Of a stretch of 64,000 nucleotides of DNA, positions 1 to 8,600 are shown in pieces. Under the pieces are notes generated by a model that was given only the letters and a program-made list of their open reading frames with translations, searched no databases and had not been told where the DNA came from. Within the stretch, counting starts at the first letter, position 1; the number at the start of each line of letters is the position of its first letter. The position numbers and the translations under genes were made by a program. The DNA lies in contig JAJDDY010000087.1 of the NCBI GenBank assembly GCA_029260075.1, forward strand, positions 62,001-126,000, read 5' to 3'. The stretch comes from Phycisphaerae bacterium (lineage in GTDB: Bacteria; Planctomycetota; Phycisphaerae; UBA1845).

Positions 1-550
1 GCTCGATGAGGCGCTGGGCGGCGCGAAGAATCCACCGCGTCGACTCGATGTTGGCCAGTGGTCCCCAGTAGTGTTGCAGTGGGAAATGCCCGAGATCGTC
101 GAGCAGCTCTTGGTAGAACCCTTCCGGTTTGGAATAACACCAGAGCTTCATCGTACCGTCGTCTTCATGGATCGGCGCCGGGGTTACGATGAAATCCGCG
201 CCGCATCCTTTGATGTTCTGAGCGTGCCACACGGCCGACGTAAGCTCCGGTCGACGGGTGCGCAGTTCGTCCCAGATTTGGTCGCCGGCGATGACGTCGT
301 TATGGGCCACCCAAAACTCGACCTCATGCCGCGCGCGGTCGTAGAAGCCGTTGGCGATCACGCCGTGCGCTTGTGGATCGTCACCGGTCCAGAACGTGGC
401 TTGAACCGTCGACGTCACACACGGAAACGTCGGAATCATTTCGGCGATAGCGCCTCGGTTTGCCCAGCCGAAAAGGGTCGGCGTGGATGACGCGCTGATG
501 TCACTAGATCGCAAACCGGGAATCGAAAGGAAGATTAGATGATTCGTCAT
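1..550 (-). CDS. Alkaline phosphatase / nucleotide pyrophosphatase family protein, N-terminal part only
   Basis: The minus strand is open from an ATG at 550 to the window edge, giving about 183 residues; the C-terminus lies outside. The start reads MTNHLIFLSIPGLRSSDI, and near residue 45 there is FPCVTSTVQATFWTG followed by AHGVIANGFYD, the signature of the type I phosphodiesterase/nucleotide pyrophosphatase branch of the alkaline phosphatase superfamily (metal and nucleophile Thr region). Its ATG overlaps the TGA of the upstream epimerase gene by 4 bases (ATGA), so the two are probably translationally coupled. Planctomycete and cyanobacterial ebo clusters contain just this pair (EboF-like phosphatase with a TIM-barrel protein), so an ebo-type operon is a reasonable guess. 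The substrate is unknown. Confidence 0.85.
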   Translation of the reverse strand, partial: MTNHLIFLSIPGLRSSDISASSTPTLFGWANRGAIAEMIPTFPCVTSTVQATFWTGDDPQAHGVIANGFYDRARHEVEFWVAHNDVIAGDQIWDELRTRRPELTSAVWHAQNIKGCGADFIVTPAPIHEDDGTMKLWCYSKPEGFYQELLDDLGHFPLQHYWGPLANIESTRWILRAAQRLIE

Positions 551-1452
551 GCGTTCGTCTCACGGCTGACGGCGTCCGGTGTGTCGACACGGGTCAGGTA
601 GGGTTGGAGAAAATCATAAGCCCGCCGGGCGGTCTCGACGGCGTTGTGGCTATGGCGCGACAGTTCGACGTGAACGGTTCCGCCGTACGCCACGTCGCGC
701 AGGGCGGCGAAAATGGGCTCGAAGTCCACTTCGCCTTCCCCGAACATGAGGTGTTCATGTCGACCCTTGTTCATGTCTTCGATGTGTACGTTCCACAATC
801 GTGCCGACCACTGGCGGATATGTTCCGCGACGTCGCCGTCGTCCAAACACCACACGTGGCCGGTGTCGAGGGTAAGGCCTAGCAAGGGGTGATCCAGGGT
901 GCGCGTCAACTTGTCGAAGTCGGACATTGTTGAAATGAACATCCCCGGTTCCGGCTCGAAGGCGATCCGCACGCCGCACGATTCGGCATGTCGTAGCACT
1001 TCGGAGAGTCCGTCGATCAACCGGTCCCAAAGTCGCTCGGAGTTCGCAGCGTCGTCGGCTGTTCCGGACCAGAGCGAAACGCAGTCCGCATCGATCGACG
1101 AAGCCACATCGACTGCGGCTTTGAGAAAACCGATGCGGAGGTCTCGGTCCGCGCGATTGGCACTGATGAGTGTAGGCTGGTGCTTTCGGCGGGGGTCGAG
1201 AAGGAAGCGCGATCCAGTTTCGATCGTGACGCGAAGGTTTCGCTTGTCCAACGCCGCGCGCAACATGCCCGTACACCGAGCCACACCGTGACGGTTTGGC
1301 GGGTCGAGGTGCTCGGATTCCAACGTGGTCGCCACGGCGCGATAACCGATCTCGTCGAGAACGTCGACAGCGTCGGCCAACCGGTGGTAGGCCATTCCGT
1401 TGGTGTTGTACCCAAGCGCGAGCGCACTGCAGTTTGTTCGACCGTAGATCAT
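547..1452 (-). CDS. Sugar phosphate isomerase/epimerase family protein (TIM barrel)
   Basis: A 301-residue protein of the xylose-isomerase-like TIM-barrel superfamily. Visible barrel-end motifs are AFEPEPGMF (about 164-172), LTLDTGHVW (193-201), NVHIEDM (221-227) and VHVELSRHSH (260-269), which carry the Glu, Asp and His residues that bind a divalent metal in this family. It has no signal peptide and is probably cytosolic. It is the upstream member of a pair with the phosphatase-family gene, overlapping it by ATGA. Such proteins occur in ebo-type clusters (EboE-like) thought to handle a prenylated or sugar metabolite, but this protein is shorter than typical EboE and the role is an inference. 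The start ATG at 1452 is the first in a well-conserved frame. Confidence 0.82.
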   Translation of the reverse strand: MIYGRTNCSALALGYNTNGMAYHRLADAVDVLDEIGYRAVATTLESEHLDPPNRHGVARCTGMLRAALDKRNLRVTIETGSRFLLDPRRKHQPTLISANRADRDLRIGFLKAAVDVASSIDADCVSLWSGTADDAANSERLWDRLIDGLSEVLRHAESCGVRIAFEPEPGMFISTMSDFDKLTRTLDHPLLGLTLDTGHVWCLDDGDVAEHIRQWSARLWNVHIEDMNKGRHEHLMFGEGEVDFEPIFAALRDVAYGGTVHVELSRHSHNAVETARRAYDFLQPYLTRVDTPDAVSRETNA

Positions 1453-1724
1453 CGCCGACGATTATGGGCGATGAGCGGTGTCAACGCGAGCGCGGCGGGC
1501 TGCGCCGAAGTCACGTGGTGCATGACAGAATCGGCGGTCACTTATCAGAGCATAGGGCGCGAGCCCTGTGACCGGTCTGGTATCGAAGAAGGGCGGTGCT
1601 CGTTCGTATCATGTCCGTGGGCTTGCGCCCACAGCTCTGACTGGACGTGCCGCCTTCAAACGTTGTTGCACGACCCACCGAATCAGTCACACACCCAATT
1701 TACGTGGTCCGACCCGCCGACGCA

Positions 1725-1952
1725 TCAAGTAGTCGCCGTGACGAACTCTCGAATGCGACGGCGCAATGTGCGTCTCGACGCTTTCGGTTTTTCGAAATTG
1801 AGCACAACGGTGGCGCTTCGACCCGCGTCAGCCGCAGCCGATGGCGCGTAGGGCTGCCAGCATTGCCGACAACGTCGCAATCGCTCGCTGTGCGCCGGAT
1901 GGACGATCGTCGGAAATGCGCAATGTGGGCAATGGATATATAGCGGTAGCAC
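1725..1952 (-). CDS. Small putative zinc-ribbon protein
   Basis: A short minus-strand frame begins with GTG at 1952, preceded by a purine-rich GGGAGGGGG stretch at good Shine-Dalgarno distance, and encodes 75 residues. The N-terminal half has two Cys pairs, CPHC near residue 7 and CRQC near residue 27, the pattern of a small treble-clef or zinc-ribbon knuckle. The C-terminal part is Arg/Lys rich. The frame can also start 14 codons earlier at an ATG (1994), but the ribosome site favours the GTG. No close family is recognised. It lies alone between the epimerase operon and the metzincin genes. It may be a real small regulator-like protein or a chance frame; the four cysteines are the main support. 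Confidence 0.42.
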   Translation of the reverse strand: MLPLYIHCPHCAFPTIVHPAHSERLRRCRQCWQPYAPSAAADAGRSATVVLNFEKPKASRRTLRRRIREFVTATT

Positions 1953-2081
1953 GAAATTCCCCCTCCCCCCGTGGATCGTCCCCTCGATCCACACGATCCC
2001 GGTCGCTGAGCGACCGGCCCTTCGTCGCGGACGACGGCGACATTGGCCATCGTTCCGCGAGTTGATACATCACCGATGATG

Positions 2082-2131
2082 TGTGACACCCACTAACTGC
2101 AGCACGCAATAAATGTGACCGCCACTAACTG
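2082..2131 (+). repeat. Two-copy direct repeat of about 18 bp
   Basis: TGTGACACCCACTAACTG at 2082-2099 recurs as TGTGACCGCCACTAACTG at 2114-2131, a 32-base period. The stretch 1953-2272 otherwise has no gene that I can support. Confidence 0.6.
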
Positions 2132-2149
2132 AGCCACCGTCGAAGTACG

Positions 2150-2205
2150 GTATCCACAAAGTGTGGCACCGGCTTCCAGCCGGTGATCCATCGGCGACTT
2201 CCCCC
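2150..2205 (+). repeat. Fragment of the 140-bp TIR element (copy A)
   Basis: Contains the element core GTGTGGCACCGGCTTCCAG followed by the GATCCAT block and the pyrimidine-rich CTTCCCCCTC stretch. The terminal inverted repeats are degraded or missing, so this is a remnant. Confidence 0.7.
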
Positions 2206-2272
2206 TCATGTCGCGGCGCCAAGCTCCGACCACCGCGTTAGTCATGCTCGTCGGCCGGAGCTGAGCAACCAC

Positions 2273-3532
2273 TTACGGCGCTACGTACTCGATCGACGCC
2301 ACCTTGGCGACTTGCATCGTTCGAGGTCCGACGATCAGATCGAGTAGCAAGACGGCGTCCTGCGTTCCGATCGGCATGATGTCGTTGGACAACGTCGCGG
2401 TCATAAACTCCTGATCCTCGATGAAGGCGTCGGCGGCGGATTGGTCGTCCATGATGGCTGCATCATTGTCCACATGGTTGAGCCCGAGCAGGTGTCCCGC
2501 CTCGTGTGCGGCGACGTTACCAATGGCGACGCCCAACTCTTCGGCGTTCGGGGTGACGAAAAACGCCCTCGGGCGGAACGTCTCCACAAATATGATGGCG
2601 TCGTCGCACGTGTCCAGGTCGTAGAGGTCCACGCCGTCGGCCACCCCGAACACGCCGCCGTTGAACCCGCCGAAGAAGATCGTCGACACGATCGATGCGT
2701 CGGGTGGCGGCGGGTCGTCGGACGTTGTGATCGTGATGTTAAATCGCTCGAAATTCTGCTCCATCGTCTCGCGAATAACGGTCTTCAGCGTTTCCGTGTC
2801 ACCGTCGTAGATGCTTGAGATATCTCCGGCGTCGAATGCCGTCAGAGTCATCGCTTCGAGGGTGTCCAGATTCACCGCACCTCCCGAGAAGTCCAAGAGC
2901 AATACTTGTTCGACCAGCGGCGGGACCGAGTCTCCCATTTCCACGCTGATATCCACTTCGTAATCGCCCGTGCGCGTTCCCGGGGTCGCGAAGGCTGAGT
3001 CGGTGACCACCAGATAGAAACGGTCGGACGAGCGCCGGACGACGAAGTCTACGATCGCATCGAGATTCCGCGCGGGCGATCCCCCGCGATCGTCATTGGC
3101 GTACATCAGTCGTTCCGCATCGTCGAACACAGCGACGGAAACATCGAGACTCGAACCCGACGTGCGTGTGTCCACGAACAATCGGTCACCGGCCGACAGC
3201 GGTCCGAGCAAGTACACATCGAGATCACCGGCCGAGGCCACACGCCCCTCGAGGCGGGCCGTGCCGCCGGCGTCGAACACAGCCACCACCGGTCCGGAAA
3301 ACGTATCGTTCGGCTCGCCGGCGGTCTTGCCCAGTGGACTGCTGACGCTGCCATCGCGATTGCCATCTACAACCGTGCCGTCTCCGACGTTTCCATTGTC
3401 GCCCCCGCCCACTCCTCCGATGTTGGTATCGCAACCAACCGGTCCGAGGAATAGGAGGCAACCAAACATCGCTCGGGTTAGTTGTTTCGCTGCATCGTGC
3501 AGCGTTGTGCGTAGCATTTTCCGTGACGTCAT
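2273..3532 (-). CDS. Secreted lipoprotein metalloprotease of the metzincin type
   Basis: From an ATG at 3532 (AAAGG ribosome site just upstream) the protein has 419 residues. An Arg/Lys-rich start is followed by a hydrophobic stretch and a lipobox ending GPVGC (Cys about 34), so it is probably a lipoprotein. A Ser/Gly/Asp-rich linker leads to a beta domain (about 80-195) resembling bacterial pre-peptidase C-terminal (PPC) domains with YDDRG- and DYEV-like strands. The catalytic motif HEAGHLLGLNH (about 343-353) is the metzincin HExxHxxGxxH zinc site, followed by an IMDD turn in the place of the Met-turn. The frame extends 20 codons upstream, but that part lacks a ribosome site. It is paralogous to the next gene (3701-4990). 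The substrate is unknown. Confidence 0.85.
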   Translation of the reverse strand: MTSRKMLRTTLHDAAKQLTRAMFGCLLFLGPVGCDTNIGGVGGGDNGNVGDGTVVDGNRDGSVSSPLGKTAGEPNDTFSGPVVAVFDAGGTARLEGRVASAGDLDVYLLGPLSAGDRLFVDTRTSGSSLDVSVAVFDDAERLMYANDDRGGSPARNLDAIVDFVVRRSSDRFYLVVTDSAFATPGTRTGDYEVDISVEMGDSVPPLVEQVLLLDFSGGAVNLDTLEAMTLTAFDAGDISSIYDGDTETLKTVIRETMEQNFERFNITITTSDDPPPPDASIVSTIFFGGFNGGVFGVADGVDLYDLDTCDDAIIFVETFRPRAFFVTPNAEELGVAIGNVAAHEAGHLLGLNHVDNDAAIMDDQSAADAFIEDQEFMTATLSNDIMPIGTQDAVLLLDLIVGPRTMQVAKVASIEYVAP

Positions 3533-3700
3533 GTCTTGCCTTTCATCGTGAGTCGCAGACGACGTGCGTTGCCGTGAACCCACGATTCGCACGACGTCCT
3601 TCCGGCGACATCGTACGGAACAAAGCGGTGACCGATCAAGCGCGGCCGGCGAAGAGTTTCGCCCTGACCTGCGACCGGGCCTTTGCCGCTGGCTGTTTGG

Positions 3701-4990
3701 TTAATTCTCGCCCGTGCAGCAGGTGCTTAACTTCAGGGCTCCACGTGCCGACACGTCACGCACCGATGCCGCGATTTTCAGTCCTACGGCCTCCGGCGAT
3801 CGTTCGACGACTGGCAGCAACGTCTCATCGCCTCCGACGGTATCCAGCAGGTAGGCTGCGGCGTCCTGGCTACCGATCGGAAAGACGCCGGTGTAGATTG
3901 GCGAACGGGTGAAGAACTGATCGCGCAGTAATTCATTCAAGCTTGCGGTCACATCCATGATTCCGGTGGGGTCTGACGTGTGGATCATCCCCAGCAGATG
4001 ACCGATTTCGTGGCTGGCGACGTTGGCAAGGGCCTGAGCCATCTCGGCGACGCTCGGGCTTAGCTGACTGAACGCGGCGAACGTGTCCGTGAACACGATG
4101 GCCTCTTGCGCTCGCGTGCCGTTGAACTCGTCGACACCTTCCGCGACACCGAGCAGGGCGCTATCGTACGCTCCGAAGAATATTCGGCTCATGCCCTCTT
4201 CGAACGTGTCGCCTTCGCTCGTCGATAGGATCAGCACGTCGTACGGTGCATAGTCCCTGCGTACCCGGGCCACGATTTGTTCGATCATTTCGTTCGTGTC
4301 GCCGGCGTATGATGACGAGATGTCTGTGGCGTCGAACGGAGGCACGTCGACGGCGCTTCGTCCTCCGATGCGTACACCGTCACTACCGTCGAAGATCAAG
4401 AGCATCGTGTCCGGATGCAAATCGGGTAGCTCGTTGACGGGCTGCTTGGAGGCTACGAGCGTGTAGTCGCCGGAAGATCCGAAGCCCGGCGTCGAAGCCA
4501 CCGCCACAAAGCAAGAGGGCGACTCACGTTGTATGACCAGGTCGATAAAGGGTCGTACGGTTCCCAGGTAGACGTTGCGGTGATCGTTGATCAGCAGCGA
4601 CGAGCCGTCGTCGTCGAACAGTGCGATGGCTCCGTTGAGCGACGATGCGGGCGTCATGTTGACGATCACGCGATCGCCGACGTCGACCGGACCAAGGTCG
4701 TACACGTCCACGTCGTTCGATCCGGCGATGTTTCCGAGAATCGTTATGGGTTGTGCGGTAGCCTCTACGAATTCCGCGTCGGCCATAAGATCATTGGCTG
4801 TGGCTTCGCGGAACGTGTCGCCCGGTGCGTTGGCGTCGACGACGGATAAACTCAACGTCGATGGCGGACTTTGTGTGTTGTCGCCGCCCAAGTTGGCGCC
4901 GCATCCGCCGGCCGTCAACGTGCCCAACAGCAGCCCGTAGAGGCTGAGTACGTAGTGATCTTGTCTTGGTCGATATGTATGGAGGTACAC
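3701..4990 (-). CDS. Second metzincin-type lipoprotein metalloprotease, paralogue of the neighbour
   Basis: Same architecture as the adjacent gene: hydrophobic N-terminus with lipobox TAGGC (Cys about 30 when counted from the GTG at 4990), a beta domain with GDRVIVNM and SGDYTLVAS strands, then HEIGHLLGMIH (about 327-337) and a GIMD Met-turn-like sequence. Both proteins share the phrases FFG, GVAEGVD/GVADGVD, EAIVF/DAIIF and PIGSQDA/PIGTQDA, showing recent duplication. The frame is open to an ATG at 5095, but the extra residues are not signal-like; GTG 4990 follows a GGGGAAAGAG stretch and gives a normal lipoprotein signal. Length is then 429 residues. The C-terminus ends with a short CC-containing tail absent from the paralogue. 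Confidence 0.83.
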   Translation of the reverse strand: MYLHTYRPRQDHYVLSLYGLLLGTLTAGGCGANLGGDNTQSPPSTLSLSVVDANAPGDTFREATANDLMADAEFVEATAQPITILGNIAGSNDVDVYDLGPVDVGDRVIVNMTPASSLNGAIALFDDDGSSLLINDHRNVYLGTVRPFIDLVIQRESPSCFVAVASTPGFGSSGDYTLVASKQPVNELPDLHPDTMLLIFDGSDGVRIGGRSAVDVPPFDATDISSSYAGDTNEMIEQIVARVRRDYAPYDVLILSTSEGDTFEEGMSRIFFGAYDSALLGVAEGVDEFNGTRAQEAIVFTDTFAAFSQLSPSVAEMAQALANVASHEIGHLLGMIHTSDPTGIMDVTASLNELLRDQFFTRSPIYTGVFPIGSQDAAAYLLDTVGGDETLLPVVERSPEAVGLKIAASVRDVSARGALKLSTCCTGEN

Positions 4991-5412
4991 AGCTCTTTCC
5001 CCAAAGCCGAGTCCAGTTTCGGCGCTCCCCCCCCGGGAGCATCCTGATGCGGACAGGTGACCGGATGCGCTGGACCGACCCGCTGTCTTCCCCAAGCAGC
5101 GTTTCGGTCGGTCCGGCGCAGCGGTGTTCCCCTCTCCGGTGGTTCTTTGCTTCTTTCCCCTCCGGATCAGAAATCTACGATACGGTCAGCGGCGGCGCGC
5201 GATGCGTGTGGGAATTGTGCTCTGCAGCTACGGACGGTCGACTATTCGCGGACGTTGATGGTGGGTGGTTCGTCGGTACGGCGCTGCTTTCAGGATTTCC
5301 GCGCAACGTCCCCGTGCGTCTTTAGAAGAATGCGGCCGTGGCGGGGAAAGAGCACGAGACCTTCTCCACCTCGACCTCCCTTCGGAGTGGAACTGACTGC
5401 TTCTCGCCCTAA

Positions 5413-5530
5413 CGCTTTGTCACGACTCGAGTGACGGGTTCGTCCGATCCGAGCCGCGACCGTGAGGGAGTGTTTTCGAGCTGTCGCGACAGGATTTCAA
5501 ACCCCCGCTTCCTCACGGGCGCGGCTCGGT
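5413..5530. repeat. GAGCCGCG-family inverted repeat (long form)
   Basis: Arms CCGAGCCGCGACCGTGAGG (from 5449) and CCTCACGGGCGCGGCTCGG (to 5529) face each other across about 45 bases. A leader block containing TTGTCACGACTCGAGTGACG precedes it, as in the copy at 46931. Confidence 0.8.
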
Positions 5531-5625
5531 AACACCTTTATTCGATGTGCGACCGAGCTCGGTTAACACCACATATTGTTTCTCGTCCATGTCCGCCGAA
5601 CCGGTGCGTCCGCTCGCGGGTCCGG

Positions 5626-5631
5626 TATAAT
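5626..5631 (+). promoter_or_regulatory. Consensus -10 element TATAAT, suggesting a leaderless mRNA
   Basis: TATAAT lies 7 bases before the ATG at 5639, so transcription would begin at or next to the start codon. No clear -35 hexamer was seen and no Shine-Dalgarno sequence precedes the ATG. Confidence 0.45.
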
Positions 5632-5638
5632 CGGACGT

Positions 5639-8600
5639 ATGTCGCCGGCGATCTCATTCACCCCGCAGCAGCAACAAGCCATTCGCGCCACAGGGCACAG
5701 CGTGATCGTTTCAGCCGCCGCAGGCTCGGGTAAGACGGCTGTGCTAGCTCGGCGGTGTGCCTACCTCGTGTGTGACGCCCCACGCGATGTGCGTTGCGAG
5801 GTGGATCAACTGCTTGTGTTGACATTTACGGACGCTTCCGCCGCCGAAATGCGCGGACGCATCGTTGACGCAATACGTGAAGCGGCCGAGAAAAACCCCG
5901 ACGACGCCCGGTTGCGCGAACAGGTCGTTCTTGTCGATGCGGCACGAATCTCGACGGTCCATTCGTTCTGTCGCTGGGTGGCGCACCGTTGGTTTCACAA
6001 GGTCGGGCTGGACCCGATGGCCACGCTGCTCGATGGGCAGGAGGCTGAGCTGCTGCGGTGCGAGGTGATCGACGACCTGCTCGGTCGACACTATGAAGCC
6101 GCACGCGATCCTCAACATCCGCTCGGTCGTCCTGATGGTGCAGCCGGTGGGTCGACCGCAGACTCATCCGGAGTTGATTCGACAGCGTCGAAATCCGGTT
6201 CGGTAACGAATGCAGCGAGTGACGCACTTGTTCGTCTGATCGATGTCTACGGATTGGGCGACGATCGAAGCGTGACGGCGTTCGTGCGTCGGTTGAATGA
6301 GTTCACGACATCACTGCCGAACCCGGACGCTTGGCTGTGCGCGGCCCACGACTCGTTGATCGATGAACCGCAGCGTCTTGTGGCTGACATGATCGGTGAA
6401 CTGTCGAGTGCGCTCCTTCGACAGGCAGAGGAATGCGATCAGGTCGCCGAGCGGCTCGTTGCTGGTCCAGAGGGCGGGCACTTCATTGCCGAGCAGATTC
6501 GAGAACACGGCAATCAGCTTCGTGATTGGCTAGGGCGGATAGACCTGCAGTCCGAGGCAAAGCGCGTGGTCGAGCGCTTTGCTACCGTGCAACCCGACAT
6601 CGCGGGCTATGCGTTCAGCAAGAAACAAGGTCCGCGTTTGGCTAAGGACGCCGACGAGGAAGATCGCGCCGCGCGAAAGGCGGCGACGGCCGACCGAACG
6701 CGGATCAAGGATTTGTTCGAGCGTGGCATTCGCAAACCCTTCACTCTTTTTTCGGTTAAGGAATGCCTCGACGGGTTGACTGCGACGGCGCCCTACGTCG
6801 CAACGATCGTCGAACTCGTTCGCTCCTTTCGCACCGCCTACGCCGAAAAGAAGCGGGCACTTGGCGCTATCGATTTCTCCGACCTTGAGCGTATGGCGTT
6901 CGATTTGCTTTGTTGCGACGGGAACCTGGACAAGCCGTCAGACGTGGCTCGCGCGCTGCAGGACAAGTTCGCGCATGTGCTTGTCGACGAATTTCAGGAC
7001 ATCAACCCGATCCAGCAGGCCATCATCCAACTCGTCAGTCGGGAGTGCGACGCCGACCGCGATGACAATCTGTTCGTCGTGGGCGACGTGAAGCAGAGCA
7101 TCTATCGATTCCGCCTCGCCGAACCGGCACTGTTCACCCAGCGACTCGAACGCCTCGGTTGTGATCAGTCCGGCGGCGAAGCCATATCGCTGCAAATGAA
7201 TTTCCGAAGTCAGGCGACCATTCTCGAGGCTGTCAACTTGTTGTTCGCTGAGCTGATGCGGTCGGACGCCGGGCGCATCGTCTATGACGACGCGGCCCGC
7301 CTCCAGCCCGGTCGGGAGGAAAACTTGGATGCGCGGGCCGAATCCGTGGAGGTGCATCTGCTCGAACGCAATTGGAACGCCGCCGATGACGATCATGCGG
7401 ACGAACCGGAGGGCGACGACGATCGGATCGACGACGGTCTGGCCGACCCCGAGCGTTGGTCGCCTATAGATCGAGAGGCCTATCGCATCGGTACGCGCAT
7501 TCAGGAGTTGGTCGCGAATCACCAGTCTCTCGTCAACGGCAACCCGCTTGCATATCGCGACATCGCCGTGCTGCTTCGTGCCAAGCGTGTCAACGCGGAG
7601 CGTATCGCTAACGTGTTGACGGCGCTGGGTGTGCCCGCGTTCGCCGACGTAAGCGGATCGCTTCTGGCGGCCAGAGAAGTGCGCGACGTCTTGGCTGCGC
7701 TCGACGTGTTGGACAACATGCAGCAAGACATTCCGCTTGCCGCCGTCTTGCGGAGCGGGACGTTTGGTGCGCCGCTCACGGCGGATGATCTTGCTGAGAT
7801 TCGTCTGAGTGATCGCTCCATACCCTTCCATGCGGCGGTTCGAACCATGGCCCGTGCGGAAGCCGAAGGCGCGTTGAGCGAGCGACTGCGCGTGGTGCTC
7901 GAGCGCATCGATCGATACCGCACAGACGTTCGACGTCGCCCGCTGGCCGAGGTGATTGGCCATCTGTACGAACGTGAGGGTTTCCTCGCGTACGTCGGTG
8001 GCTTGCCCGGTGGGGCGCACCGCCGTGCGAATCTGTTCAAGCTCCACGAGCTCGCCCGACGCTTCGGCTCCTTTCGTCGTCAGGGGTTGCACCGGTTTCT
8101 TCGATACGTCGAGTCGCTTGCGGAGCAGCAGCAAGACGTCGCCGTCGCCCCAGCCGTAGGTGAGGCTGAGGATGTGGTGCGCATTATGAGCATCCATCAG
8201 TCGAAAGGGTTGGAGTTTCCGGTTGTCTTCATTGCCGGATTGGGGAACCGATTGAACCTTGGCGACCGGCGCGGGCGAATGATTTTCGAGCGAACGGCGA
8301 AGATCGGCCTGCGCGTCGTCGACACCGAGAAGATGATCGAGTTCCCTTCCGTAGCCCACACCCTCGCAGCGTGTGAAGTGGAGCGAGCCACACGCGAGGA
8401 GGAACTCCGCGTGCTGTACGTCGCCATGACGCGCGCGAAGGAAAAACTCATTCTCGTGGGATCGATGAAGGGCGTGGCGTCGACCGACGAATCGTCGCCA
8501 CCGCCGCCACATCGCGCACCACCACCAACGAACCTGCGCATCGTCAGCGCGTCGTGCCCGCTCGATTGGATCATTCCGGTGCTCGCCGCGGCGCCGGATG

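Larger units (their letters stand above)
4991..5638. other. Divergent intergenic region without a supported gene
   Basis: About 650 bases separate the metzincin gene from the AddA-like gene. The left two thirds show no coding pattern that I trust; the right third holds an inverted repeat of the GAGCCGCG family and the promoter element described separately. Confidence 0.6.

Noticed and set aside
1180-1851. Several plus-strand frames over and beside the epimerase gene
   Set aside because: They overlap a well-supported minus-strand gene and have no domain pattern; only the small zinc-ribbon frame at 1725-1952 was kept.
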